Part shown: piece after piece, positions 45,098-52,694 of the stretch | Position numbering within the stretch: the first letter of the stretch is position 1 | How the letters are laid out: each line of letters begins with the position of its first letter | Origin: Bdellovibrio reynosensis | Lineage (GTDB): Bacteria > Bdellovibrionota > Bdellovibrionia > Bdellovibrionales > Bdellovibrionaceae | DNA length: 64,000 bases | NCBI RefSeq assembly: GCF_022814725.1 | Contig: NZ_CP093442.1 | Coordinates: 1,364,001 to 1,428,000 of the forward strand | Reading direction: 5' to 3' | Program-made: the position numbers and the translations under genes | The notes under the pieces: model-generated | Database searches by the model: none | The model's input: the letters and a program-made list of their open reading frames with translations, nothing else | Told to the model about the DNA's origin: nothing

Positions 45098-46483
45098 ATG
45101 TTTTCTCGCAAGATTTGGATTACAGCTGGCTGCTTAGGTTTAGTCTTCTTTGGTGGACTTGGTGTTTACTTATTCTCAACCGAAGCTTCATCCCCTTTAC
45201 GCACGCAAAGTTCCAGTAAAAAAGATGGCACTCGTGCTTTAGAAAATTCCTTCATCACTTCACAAACTGACAAGGTCGTTGATGAGCCCAGCGCATTATT
45301 CAATGACCCGGCAATCAGCCAAGCTTGGGGCTTGAAAAAATCAGATGCGGCTCGCGCTTGGTCAGTGACCCAAGGAAGTCAGGATATCGTCATCGCAGTT
45401 ATTGATACTGGGATTGATGCTTTCCATGAAGACTTAGCTGAAAATCTTTGGAAGAACCCAGGAGAGACTGGCAAAGATGCTCTTGGTCGCAACAAAGCTT
45501 CTAACGGTATCGATGATGATGGCAATGGTTTTGTCGATGATACCCATGGTTGGAACTTTGTTTCTAACAACAACAAACTTGATGATAATCATGGTCACGG
45601 TACGCACATCGCAGGGATCATTGGTGCTAGAGCTGGTAACAGCAAAGGAATCACGGGGATTGCTCCGCAAGTGAGCCTGATGATTTTAAAATACTATGAT
45701 CCGAAAGTAGCAGGCACTGACAACTTAAAAAACACCGTAGCTTCGATTCGTTACGCGGTAAAAATGGGCGCGAACGTGATTAACTATTCCGGTGGGGGCA
45801 CCGAGTTTTCGCAAGAAGAACACGATGCTATTGCTGAAGCTTCCAAAAAGGGAATCCTATTCGTAGCGGCTGCGGGGAATGAGCGTTCAAACTCGGACCA
45901 ACATCACTACTACCCTGCAGATTATAAACTTCGCAACATCATTTCTGTGACGGCAATTGATCCAGCAACGCAAGTTTTAGCATCTTCAAATTATGGTGTT
46001 GAGACTGTGGATATCGCGGCTCCGGGTCAAAACATCCTTTCTTGTCTGCCGAATAATTCCTATGGCTATATGACTGGAACTTCGCAAGCCACAGCGTTTG
46101 TTACTGGGGCTGCTGCTTTGGTGATGGCACACAAACATTCTTTTAATGCGGAAGATGTTAAGAAATACATTCTTGCTACAGGGGATGCACAAAGCCAGCT
46201 TGCTTCTAAGACCCGCACTTCCCGTCAGTTGAATTTATATAAAGCTTTGACGATCTTAGACCAAGGGGTTTCTGCTACGGGAGTTATCGCTGTGAATACC
46301 CAGTCGATGAGAAATTTCACTTCGGATCCGAATGATAAGAATTCTCGCGCAACGGCTGCTGAAGATGGCGTTGATCCCACAGCAAAAGAGATGAGCCACT
46401 TTGGTCGCTCGTTGATTGATGCGATGGGTGCGAAGCCGCGTCCTTCTAAGTTGGGAACGAAGCAGGATAATGAAAGTTTCTAA
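45098..46483 (+). CDS. membrane-anchored or secreted subtilisin-like serine protease (S8)
   Basis: An N-terminal hydrophobic segment (residues 6-26) anchors or exports the protein. The subtilase triad is present: D103 in IAVIDTGIDAF, H167 in GHGTHIAG and S329 in TGTSQATAFVTG, with the oxyanion Asn in AAAGNE. A calcium-type loop GIDDDGNGFVDD is in the insertion between D and H. The start is taken as ATG 45098 because AAGGGG is well placed before it. A CCGATAA motif lies upstream at 45064-45070, possibly a FliA-like -10. The last 60 residues are a Ser/Asp-rich tail without a known domain. The target is unknown; secreted proteases are common in predators. Confidence 0.92.
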   Translation: MFSRKIWITAGCLGLVFFGGLGVYLFSTEASSPLRTQSSSKKDGTRALENSFITSQTDKVVDEPSALFNDPAISQAWGLKKSDAARAWSVTQGSQDIVIAVIDTGIDAFHEDLAENLWKNPGETGKDALGRNKASNGIDDDGNGFVDDTHGWNFVSNNNKLDDNHGHGTHIAGIIGARAGNSKGITGIAPQVSLMILKYYDPKVAGTDNLKNTVASIRYAVKMGANVINYSGGGTEFSQEEHDAIAEASKKGILFVAAAGNERSNSDQHHYYPADYKLRNIISVTAIDPATQVLASSNYGVETVDIAAPGQNILSCLPNNSYGYMTGTSQATAFVTGAAALVMAHKHSFNAEDVKKYILATGDAQSQLASKTRTSRQLNLYKALTILDQGVSATGVIAVNTQSMRNFTSDPNDKNSRATAAEDGVDPTAKEMSHFGRSLIDAMGAKPRPSKLGTKQDNESF

Positions 46484-46512
46484 TTAGCTAAGTTTTTAAT
46501 CTAATGTCGAAG

Positions 46513-46542
46513 TGCAAGCGGATATACGCTTGCATTTTTTTT
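46513..46542 (+). terminator. subtilase gene terminator
   Basis: TGCAAGCG-GATATA-CGCTTGCA followed by eight T residues, about 30 bases after the stop. Confidence 0.85.
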
Positions 46543-46564
46543 CGTCTCATCAAAAAATCTACTC

Positions 46565-47011
46565 ATGGAATATCCACTGATTACTATCAATTATTTGGCG
46601 GTTGTTTTAGCTATCGTAGTCTCGTTTATTTGGGGAGGTCTTTATTATGGGCCGCTGATGGGTAAACGTTGGGCGAAAGAAATGAACATGGACTTCACTA
46701 AGAAGCCCGACAAAAAAGTGATGCAAAAGTCGTTAGCGGTAAATCTTATCGGAACTTTTTTGATTTGTTATGTTCTGGCTCACACGAATCAAGTTTGGCG
46801 CCCTTCTGTTTGGGGGCATATCGGAGCCGACGGACCAGCCTGGTCTTACGGATTTTGGGGTGCATTTTTTGTCTGGATTGGCTTTTTTGTGCCACTACAA
46901 CTGAACAAAGTTTCTTGGGAAATGCGCAGCTGGCGACTAGTGGCGATTAACGTTGCTCATGATTTCGTGCAACTGCAGCTTATAAGTCAGGTATTGGCGC
47001 ACTTAAGATAG
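46565..47011 (+). CDS. DUF1761 family membrane protein
   Basis: The 148 residues carry four hydrophobic helices (about 7-30, 60-73, 95-113 and 128-143). The pattern NYLAVVLAIVVSFIWGGLYYGPLMGKRWAKEM, with a Trp-Gly-x-x-Tyr-Gly-Pro-Leu signature, is typical of DUF1761, whose function is unknown. No strong Shine-Dalgarno sequence is visible before the ATG at 46565. It converges on the 47094 gene with a shared bidirectional terminator between the stops. Confidence 0.8.
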   Translation: MEYPLITINYLAVVLAIVVSFIWGGLYYGPLMGKRWAKEMNMDFTKKPDKKVMQKSLAVNLIGTFLICYVLAHTNQVWRPSVWGHIGADGPAWSYGFWGAFFVWIGFFVPLQLNKVSWEMRSWRLVAINVAHDFVQLQLISQVLAHLR

Positions 47012-47058
47012 TCGGACCATTTAAGACGGAATTTAAATTAACTCAAAAAAAATTATTA

Positions 47059-47092
47059 ATAAAAGCGGCTCTTTTGAAGCCGCTTTTTTATT
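47059..47092. terminator. bidirectional terminator between convergent genes
   Basis: AAAAGCGGCT and AGCCGCTTTT pair around CTTTTGA, with T and A tracts outside. It serves both the DUF1761 gene and the 47094 gene. Confidence 0.85.
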
Positions 47093-47093
47093 T

Positions 47094-48419
47094 TTAGCGA
47101 ATCATTTTATTTAAATTGAAACGATAGCTGAAGGTCAGATTGAACTGTGACGCTGTGGTTGGATATGACTCCACATCTTTTGCACCCTTGTTGCGAGTTA
47201 ATTGATTTCTTCCGTACTCTACGCCAACCGCCAGATCTTTGACGCCAAAAGCGTTTCTGCAAGCTGAACCGACGGTCCATCCTTTAACGGCCCGAACTTT
47301 TTCAGGTGTGAACTCACCGTCTTGTCCGTCAGAATCAAAGACGTGTTGGTTATAATAGAAATCCCACGTGCAGTATTTGGATTCGATATTTCTTAATGCT
47401 ACTTCAATCCCCTTGGCGCTTGAGTCGATCTGGGGGCCGTGGCGGCCGTTGCCGTCGCCCATTTTGTTACGGGTGAAATCGGATTTGAACACGCGCACTT
47501 CGGCGTCTCCCCATTTTGATGTGAAGACGTATCCCAGGTACGCAGTCATATCATCTTGGGTTCTTTTTTCTCCGGGGTAGCTGCCGACGTCGCCGTGGGC
47601 TCCGGTGACACCTACGTATAGATCGTGATTTTTAAAATGCGGATTTGAACTGTCAAAAATTTTACGAACGGCATTCAGAACTCTTAATTCAAGGGTTCCT
47701 GCATAAGCCGGGTAAGAATTCGCGCGGGAGTCGAAGGGATCTATGCTTGATTCGCCTTTTAAAGTATCCCCGTCAACCACGCTGAAAGATGCTAGGATCA
47801 CGCGATCTAGTTCTTCTTTCAATTGATAATTCAATTGAATGCCTTTGTCGTAACGAACAAAAATGCCGTAGGGTGCGGTCATGTAATAGCGGCTTGGTTT
47901 TCCTTGCAGCGGATCTAATCCACTGGCCGGGAAACTGCCCGCCAAAATCGTGACATCTTGGCTGTCAGTGATTTCAATGTTGGCGCCAATGTTTGCGATC
48001 ATCCACGGTCGATCTACGTAACCATCAGCGCGGATGCGATCTTTGTTGTGATAGTTCTGCTCGCTTTCTTCGTTATAGTTAAGCACTTGATCTTTCGGGA
48101 TCATGCTAACTGAAATAAAGATGTTTTTAATGCGCGAGTTATCGTTGGTTCTGATGATTTTTATTGAACCTTCCGTTACGTGATCACCCATGGAGGTTTC
48201 ATTGCCGCCGGACTTTCTAAAGTCATTGTGCAAAAGGGCTGCAACTTGTCCTGATGCGGAGGCCTCAATGCAGACACCGTTAATATATACGCCGTGGATG
48301 TCCATGCACTCGGATTGCTCGCGCTGCTTGTTCAACCATTGGTTTGAAGTGTCCCAAGAAAAATCGGCAAAGACGGATTGGGACAAGCCCATTAATAATA
48401 AAAACAGTCTTAACGACAT
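47094..48419 (-). CDS. exported protein, probable outer-membrane beta-barrel
   Basis: A signal peptide (residues 1-18, SQSVFA) leads to a 420-residue mature protein with alternating hydrophobic beta strands ending NLTFSYRFNLNKMIR; a strand at the C-terminus is typical of outer membrane barrels. An N-terminal Cys pair (ECMDIHGVYINGVCIE) may form a disulfide. The region SIKIIRTNDNSRIKNIFISVSMIPKD and the barrel-like repeats WDFYYNQHVF, LAVGVEYGRNQLTRN support a porin-like fold. No named family recognised. TAGGAGACA precedes the ATG. Upstream are a clear TATAAT box and an operator-like inverted repeat. Confidence 0.7.
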   Translation of the reverse strand: MSLRLFLLLMGLSQSVFADFSWDTSNQWLNKQREQSECMDIHGVYINGVCIEASASGQVAALLHNDFRKSGGNETSMGDHVTEGSIKIIRTNDNSRIKNIFISVSMIPKDQVLNYNEESEQNYHNKDRIRADGYVDRPWMIANIGANIEITDSQDVTILAGSFPASGLDPLQGKPSRYYMTAPYGIFVRYDKGIQLNYQLKEELDRVILASFSVVDGDTLKGESSIDPFDSRANSYPAYAGTLELRVLNAVRKIFDSSNPHFKNHDLYVGVTGAHGDVGSYPGEKRTQDDMTAYLGYVFTSKWGDAEVRVFKSDFTRNKMGDGNGRHGPQIDSSAKGIEVALRNIESKYCTWDFYYNQHVFDSDGQDGEFTPEKVRAVKGWTVGSACRNAFGVKDLAVGVEYGRNQLTRNKGAKDVESYPTTASQFNLTFSYRFNLNKMIR

Positions 48420-48481
48420 GATTGTCTCCTATAAGTTATTTTTCAATGCAGGCGCGAGTTCTAAACCGATTAGGTGTGGGA

Positions 48482-48556
48482 ATTATAGTTAAAAACCGGA
48501 AACAAAAACATTTTTCTGCCTGTTTCATTAGTTCGGAAAGTGAACGAACATGAAAC
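48482..48556 (-). promoter_or_regulatory. promoter and operator-like inverted repeat of the 47094 gene
   Basis: TATAAT on the minus strand lies at 48482-48487, about 65 bases before the start codon. Upstream, GTTTCAT (48522-48528) and GTTCG (48531-48535) pair with CGAAC (48545-48549) and ATGAAAC (48550-48556), placing a 35-base inverted repeat upstream of the -35 position. Confidence 0.5.
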
Positions 48557-49023
48557 GAATTGTTTCCGCAATTTTCCGTAGGAAAAACTAATGGTACTTG
48601 GGGAACAGGGTTGGTTTCACCACTGAAGTGGTTTCTTCTTTTTCTCGAATCACCTCAATCTACTCCTGCTTTGTACCTTTCTTTCCTTTACCTCCTCCCA
48701 TTTGTACTTCACTCCACCACTCTCAAACTCTATTTTCAGGTTTTCGCAATTCCCATTTCAGAAATAATATTTACCACCGCATCGGTCATTCGCGATGTCA
48801 TATCAAAATTGTCATGCGTGATTTATTTGACGTGTTTTTTGCGTCGTTAATCTTCGCTCTGTTGAACGATCTATAAGTAGAATTTCGAAAAAATGTTTTT
48901 AAATAGATCTCTCTATAAAGACGGCGTTAAGCGATTTACATCGATTTTAAATTCAGTCAGTACATCCTCTAAAAAGTGGTTTTCAAAAGCCATGATATAC
49001 ATTGTTCAATCGAGGAGATTGAT
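48557..49023. other. gene-poor stretch before the HNH gene
   Basis: Two short overlapping open frames (48560-48850 and 48598-48876) have no start signals or protein-like composition. A TTTCACCACTGAAGTGGTTT hairpin (about 48613-48632) and an ACCACCGCATCGGT motif (48771) belong loosely to the ACCACCG hairpin family. I see no gene here. Confidence 0.5.
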
Positions 49024-50034
49024 ATGAATCCACTTGCCCGCTTGTCTAATCAGGAACTTGAAATTCGTTTGAAGGATCTTGTTCAGAAGGAACGTAAACT
49101 TCTGCATGTGATTTTAGAACATATTCGTGAAGTTGATGCTCGCAAACTTTACCTTGGGAAAGCTTATTCTTCTATTTACGAATATCTTGTAAAAGAACTT
49201 GGTTATTCTGGGTCGGCAGCCATGCGCAGACTTGAAGCTGCCCGTCTTCTTCGCGATGTTCCTCAGGTTGCAGAACGGATTCAAGAAGGGTCTTTGAATC
49301 TTTCGCAGATTGGCGAGCTTACTCGCGCAATTAAGGAAAAAGAAAAGCTCAGCGGCGACTGCGTAACACCTAATCAAAAAAACGAACTTGTTGAATTTGT
49401 AGTTGGTAAAACCACCGAACAAACTCAGCATGAGCTTGCGCGCGTCTTGGATTTACCTATTAAAGCATTTGATACCAAGAAGGTTCAACAAGACGAATCA
49501 GTTCGTTTGGGAATTACCCTAACAAAAGAACAATACAAGAAACTTATTCAATGCAAAGATCTTGCTGCGCATATTCTTTTGCAGGATTCGGGAACCGTTG
49601 CCTTGACTGATGTCATTGAGTTTTTAGCTGATCAATATTTGGATGATAAATTTAAAAAGAGGAAAACCGTTCAACGGCATGTACCTAATAATAATAATAA
49701 TAATAGTCCAAAATTTGCAATTATCACCACCGAAGCGGTAGTAGAAAAAAAGAAATCCCAAAATACTGCGAAAAGCATATCTGTCCTAAATCTAGAACGA
49801 AAATCAGTAACACCTAAGCTCCGCAGACTCGTCTTAGCCCGAGATAAATGCTGCCAATATATAGACGCGAAAACAGGAAAGAAGTGTAATAGCTCGTTTG
49901 CTCTTCAAGTCGATCATAAAACATCACAGTGGGCTGGCGGGAAGACTTCTTTGTTGAACCTTCAACTTTTGTGCGCGCAACACAATCGCAGCAAATATTT
50001 GAATGAAGCAAACATCAGAAGTGGGACAAGATGA
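49024..50034 (+). CDS. HNH endonuclease domain protein
   Basis: The N-terminal 190 residues are helical (LSNQELEIRLKDLVQKERKLLHVILEH, YSGSAAMRRLEAARLLRDVPQVA) as in the DUF222-like HNH proteins frequent in Bdellovibrio. The C-terminal HNH domain shows RRLVLARDKCCQYIDAKTGKKC, LQVDHKTSQWAGG and LLCAQHNRSKY. Between them is a low-complexity linker with six asparagines (residues about 222-227) encoded by an (AAT)n run, followed directly by a CACCACCGAAGCGGTAGTAG element resembling the intergenic hairpins. ATG 49024 follows GAGGAG. Its role, whether in DNA uptake, recombination or prey DNA digestion, is unknown. Confidence 0.88.
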   Translation: MNPLARLSNQELEIRLKDLVQKERKLLHVILEHIREVDARKLYLGKAYSSIYEYLVKELGYSGSAAMRRLEAARLLRDVPQVAERIQEGSLNLSQIGELTRAIKEKEKLSGDCVTPNQKNELVEFVVGKTTEQTQHELARVLDLPIKAFDTKKVQQDESVRLGITLTKEQYKKLIQCKDLAAHILLQDSGTVALTDVIEFLADQYLDDKFKKRKTVQRHVPNNNNNNSPKFAIITTEAVVEKKKSQNTAKSISVLNLERKSVTPKLRRLVLARDKCCQYIDAKTGKKCNSSFALQVDHKTSQWAGGKTSLLNLQLLCAQHNRSKYLNEANIRSGTR

Positions 50035-50060
50035 CCTCCTCCAATCCGGTGGTAAAAAGT

Positions 50061-50096
50061 AAAAAACCAAGTCTTGAGCGATCCCCCAGGTTTTTC
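50061..50096 (+). terminator. possible terminator of the HNH gene
   Basis: AAAAACC and GGTTTTT flank a 20-base interior with further weak pairing. The stem is AT-rich and the loop long, so this is tentative. Confidence 0.3.
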
Positions 50097-50257
50097 GACT
50101 GTTTAGCCAAATGATAACAATCGAAAGCAATTTAAATAGCTGACTGGCGCTTTTAAAGTTTCTTTAAGAAGTCTTAATAGGCAGGTGGACTGCCGCGTGC
50201 AAACCAATGACGGAAAATGGGCTGGTAGAAAAGAAAACCGATTAGGGCATCCCCACC

Positions 50258-51049
50258 CTAATCAATAAAATCCGACAGGGAAATTCGCCCCTTAATCATA
50301 ACAATCAAACCCGCTGCCATGAATGCAAGCGCGACACCCGTTCCAATCAGATTACGATGACCAAGATTTACCATACCCAACAGGATCAACAAAGCGCTTA
50401 AGCCGAAAGGACCCCAGTATAAATACTTCTGCCACTTCGGTTTAACTGCTTCTTCTTTTTTCGCGCCCAATCCAACAACAGGCTTCTGGGAAAGGCCCAC
50501 CATCATCAAGCTGTTAACCCTTGCAATCATCTGATCACAATGCGGATCGCCGCCTTGGGCTGCTTTCAACTCTTCATACTTGTAAATGGCAAAACGTAAA
50601 GCATCCAACTCACGGCAAGCCATGATGAATTCTTCGTGCAGATCTTCATTATCAAAATTTTCTACTAAGTTTTTCCATTTGCGCACCAAGCTAGGTTGCG
50701 CTTTCAAACTTGGATCCTTAGGAAGGCCCTCTAACTTTTCAAAAAGAACGTGGCAAGAGTAACATTCCTTCGCACGACGACCGTTCAAAGCCGCGCACTT
50801 CGGGCATGCCTTCATCTCTTGGGACACAGTTTGCGCAACGGGCTCCTCTTGATGCTGGGCATCACTGGTTTCCGCAGCATTCAACGTCACCATGAACGTC
50901 GGAACATTCGCAAAGTCCACCGGAGGATATTCAAAACTGAATCGACTCTCACATGAGATGCACTGAAACAATGGAGTTTCAGAGTGAATATCATCACTCG
51001 CAACTTCGTATAATTTAGCACATGAAGGACATCGTATCTTCAATTTCAC
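50258..51049 (-). CDS. double zinc-ribbon membrane protein
   Basis: Residues 1-45 are a MJ0042-type zinc finger (CPSCAKLYEV, CISCESRFSF), common at the N-terminus of delta-proteobacterial and related proteins. A second ribbon (CPKCAALN, CYSCHVLFEK) is at about residues 82-105. A helical region follows and two C-terminal membrane helices (about 210-248: YLYWGPFGLSALLILLGMV, LIGTGVALAFMAAGLIVMI) end the protein. The function is unknown; it may link a cytosolic zinc sensor to the membrane. The gene is divergent from lnt with almost no gap. Confidence 0.75.
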   Translation of the reverse strand: MKLKIRCPSCAKLYEVASDDIHSETPLFQCISCESRFSFEYPPVDFANVPTFMVTLNAAETSDAQHQEEPVAQTVSQEMKACPKCAALNGRRAKECYSCHVLFEKLEGLPKDPSLKAQPSLVRKWKNLVENFDNEDLHEEFIMACRELDALRFAIYKYEELKAAQGGDPHCDQMIARVNSLMMVGLSQKPVVGLGAKKEEAVKPKWQKYLYWGPFGLSALLILLGMVNLGHRNLIGTGVALAFMAAGLIVMIKGRISLSDFID

Positions 51050-51083
51050 TGTGGACTCACTCGCTCTTTATGTTACTAATACC

Positions 51084-52694
51084 ATGATGAAGAGATGGAT
51101 TCAATTTTTCAAGCAGAAAGCCTACGAATTTCGCTGGGCGATTTTGTCAGGTGTTCTAGTCGGAACAAGTTATATCCCCTTCCCTCCTTGGGCATTGATC
51201 TTTTGCTACACTCCACTTTGGCTTTACGCGGTCGAAGACAGTCGCTCAGTGAAGCAATCTTTTTGGGCAGGATGGGTCACGCAATTCATACTGAGCTTGA
51301 TCGGTTTTCATTGGATCGCTCACACGGCCCACGAGTTCGGGCAAATTCCTTGGGCGCTTTCAATCATTGCACTGCTGCTTTTTTGTGCGGCAATGCACTT
51401 GTATATTCCTGTGACCTTGGCTGCAGGAACTTGGTTGCGTTACAAGTTTTCACTTTCTCAAGGACAAAGCCTCTTCACTCTGGCAATTCTGCACGCCTTA
51501 CTTGAAAGAGTTTGGCCCGTCATTTTTGACTGGCACCTGGGTTACACTTTGCTTTGGGCGAAAATTCCCATTTATCACCTCGCAGATGTCATTGGCTTTT
51601 TTGGTTTGTCGGCGATCGTTCTTTTACTGAATGCTTGGGTTGGATTCATCTGGCTGAAACAGTCGTACCTAAAAACCGCACTGACTCATCTAAGTCTGTT
51701 AACGCTTACTTTTGCTGCATTAGTAGGCATCGGTCACTTTCATGGCAAAGAATGGAATAAGTTTGACCGCGAAGTTAAGGCCACCGTCATTCAGGCCAAC
51801 ATCGGAAATCTAGAAAAGATCTACGCTGAACAAGGGCGCGGTTATCAAGAAGTGATTACCAAAAAATTCCTTGAACTCAGTCGCGAGGCCTTAAACAAGC
51901 ATCCCGGCACCGACGTCTTAGTTTGGCCAGAAACCGCGTTCCCCGATTATTTAGATCAACATCTTTTAGGAAGAAAAAATACGCTGCTGCTGACGCAAGA
52001 ACTTTCAGCGATGAACGTGCCGCTGATCACGGGCGCTTATTCTAAAGATCCTAAGACCGACGAAACTAAGGACAGCTCTACTTACAATGCTCTTTTCCTT
52101 GTCGATCCTCAAGGCAACAATCTTGATAAGCCTTACCGCAAGACCGAACTGCTAGCATTTGGCGAGTATTTGCCATTCAGCGAAACCTTTCCGGTGCTAC
52201 TAAAACTTTTACCCTTCGTTTCAAACTTTGGCCGGGGTCACGGGCCGCAAAGTATGGCTTGGAATAACAAGAACGAAAAAGTCAATTGGGGCGGTCAAAT
52301 CTGTTATGAGGGTCTTTACCCCCAGTTCACTCGTGGTTTAGCAAAAGCAGGTGCTGATATTTTGGTGAATGTCACAAACGACTCTTGGTTTGGCCGTACG
52401 TTCGAACCACAACAACACTTATACATGACCTTAGCCCGCGCCATCGAAGCACGCCGACCTTTGCTTCGCTCAACGAACACTGGGATCAGCACCGCGATTT
52501 TGGCAAACGGTGAAGTTTTACAGAAATCCCCGCTTCATCAAGAGTGGTATGGTCAGTTTGTGATAAAGTATTTAAAAGACGCCCCACAAACTGTTTATGT
52601 TCAATACGGTTATCGCGATTGGATGGTGCTTTTAGCAGCGCTGGTTGCAATCATTCTTACAGGAGCTCTTCATGCAAGATCTCGTCGTCCTTGA
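51084..52694 (+). CDS. lnt: apolipoprotein N-acyltransferase
   Basis: Transfers the third acyl chain to lipoproteins at the inner membrane. About six N-terminal helices are followed by a nitrilase-type domain. The Glu-Lys-Cys triad is visible: WPETAFPDY, KPYRKTELLAFGEYLPFSE and GGQICYEGLYP. The motif FGYVN-like VNVTNDSWFG and the RRPLLRSTNTG segment match Lnt, with a C-terminal membrane helix. The start is uncertain: ATG 51084 or 51087 (MMKRW) is favoured over an upstream in-frame GTG, but no good Shine-Dalgarno sequence is visible. The 3' end overlaps mutS2 by 23 bases. The many lipoproteins in this window are likely substrates. Confidence 0.93.
   Translation: MMKRWIQFFKQKAYEFRWAILSGVLVGTSYIPFPPWALIFCYTPLWLYAVEDSRSVKQSFWAGWVTQFILSLIGFHWIAHTAHEFGQIPWALSIIALLLFCAAMHLYIPVTLAAGTWLRYKFSLSQGQSLFTLAILHALLERVWPVIFDWHLGYTLLWAKIPIYHLADVIGFFGLSAIVLLLNAWVGFIWLKQSYLKTALTHLSLLTLTFAALVGIGHFHGKEWNKFDREVKATVIQANIGNLEKIYAEQGRGYQEVITKKFLELSREALNKHPGTDVLVWPETAFPDYLDQHLLGRKNTLLLTQELSAMNVPLITGAYSKDPKTDETKDSSTYNALFLVDPQGNNLDKPYRKTELLAFGEYLPFSETFPVLLKLLPFVSNFGRGHGPQSMAWNNKNEKVNWGGQICYEGLYPQFTRGLAKAGADILVNVTNDSWFGRTFEPQQHLYMTLARAIEARRPLLRSTNTGISTAILANGEVLQKSPLHQEWYGQFVIKYLKDAPQTVYVQYGYRDWMVLLAALVAIILTGALHARSRRP

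Noticed and set aside
48560-48876. Two overlapping hydrophobic open frames of about 95 residues
   Set aside because: No ribosome binding site, no plausible protein composition, and the region is full of short hairpins.
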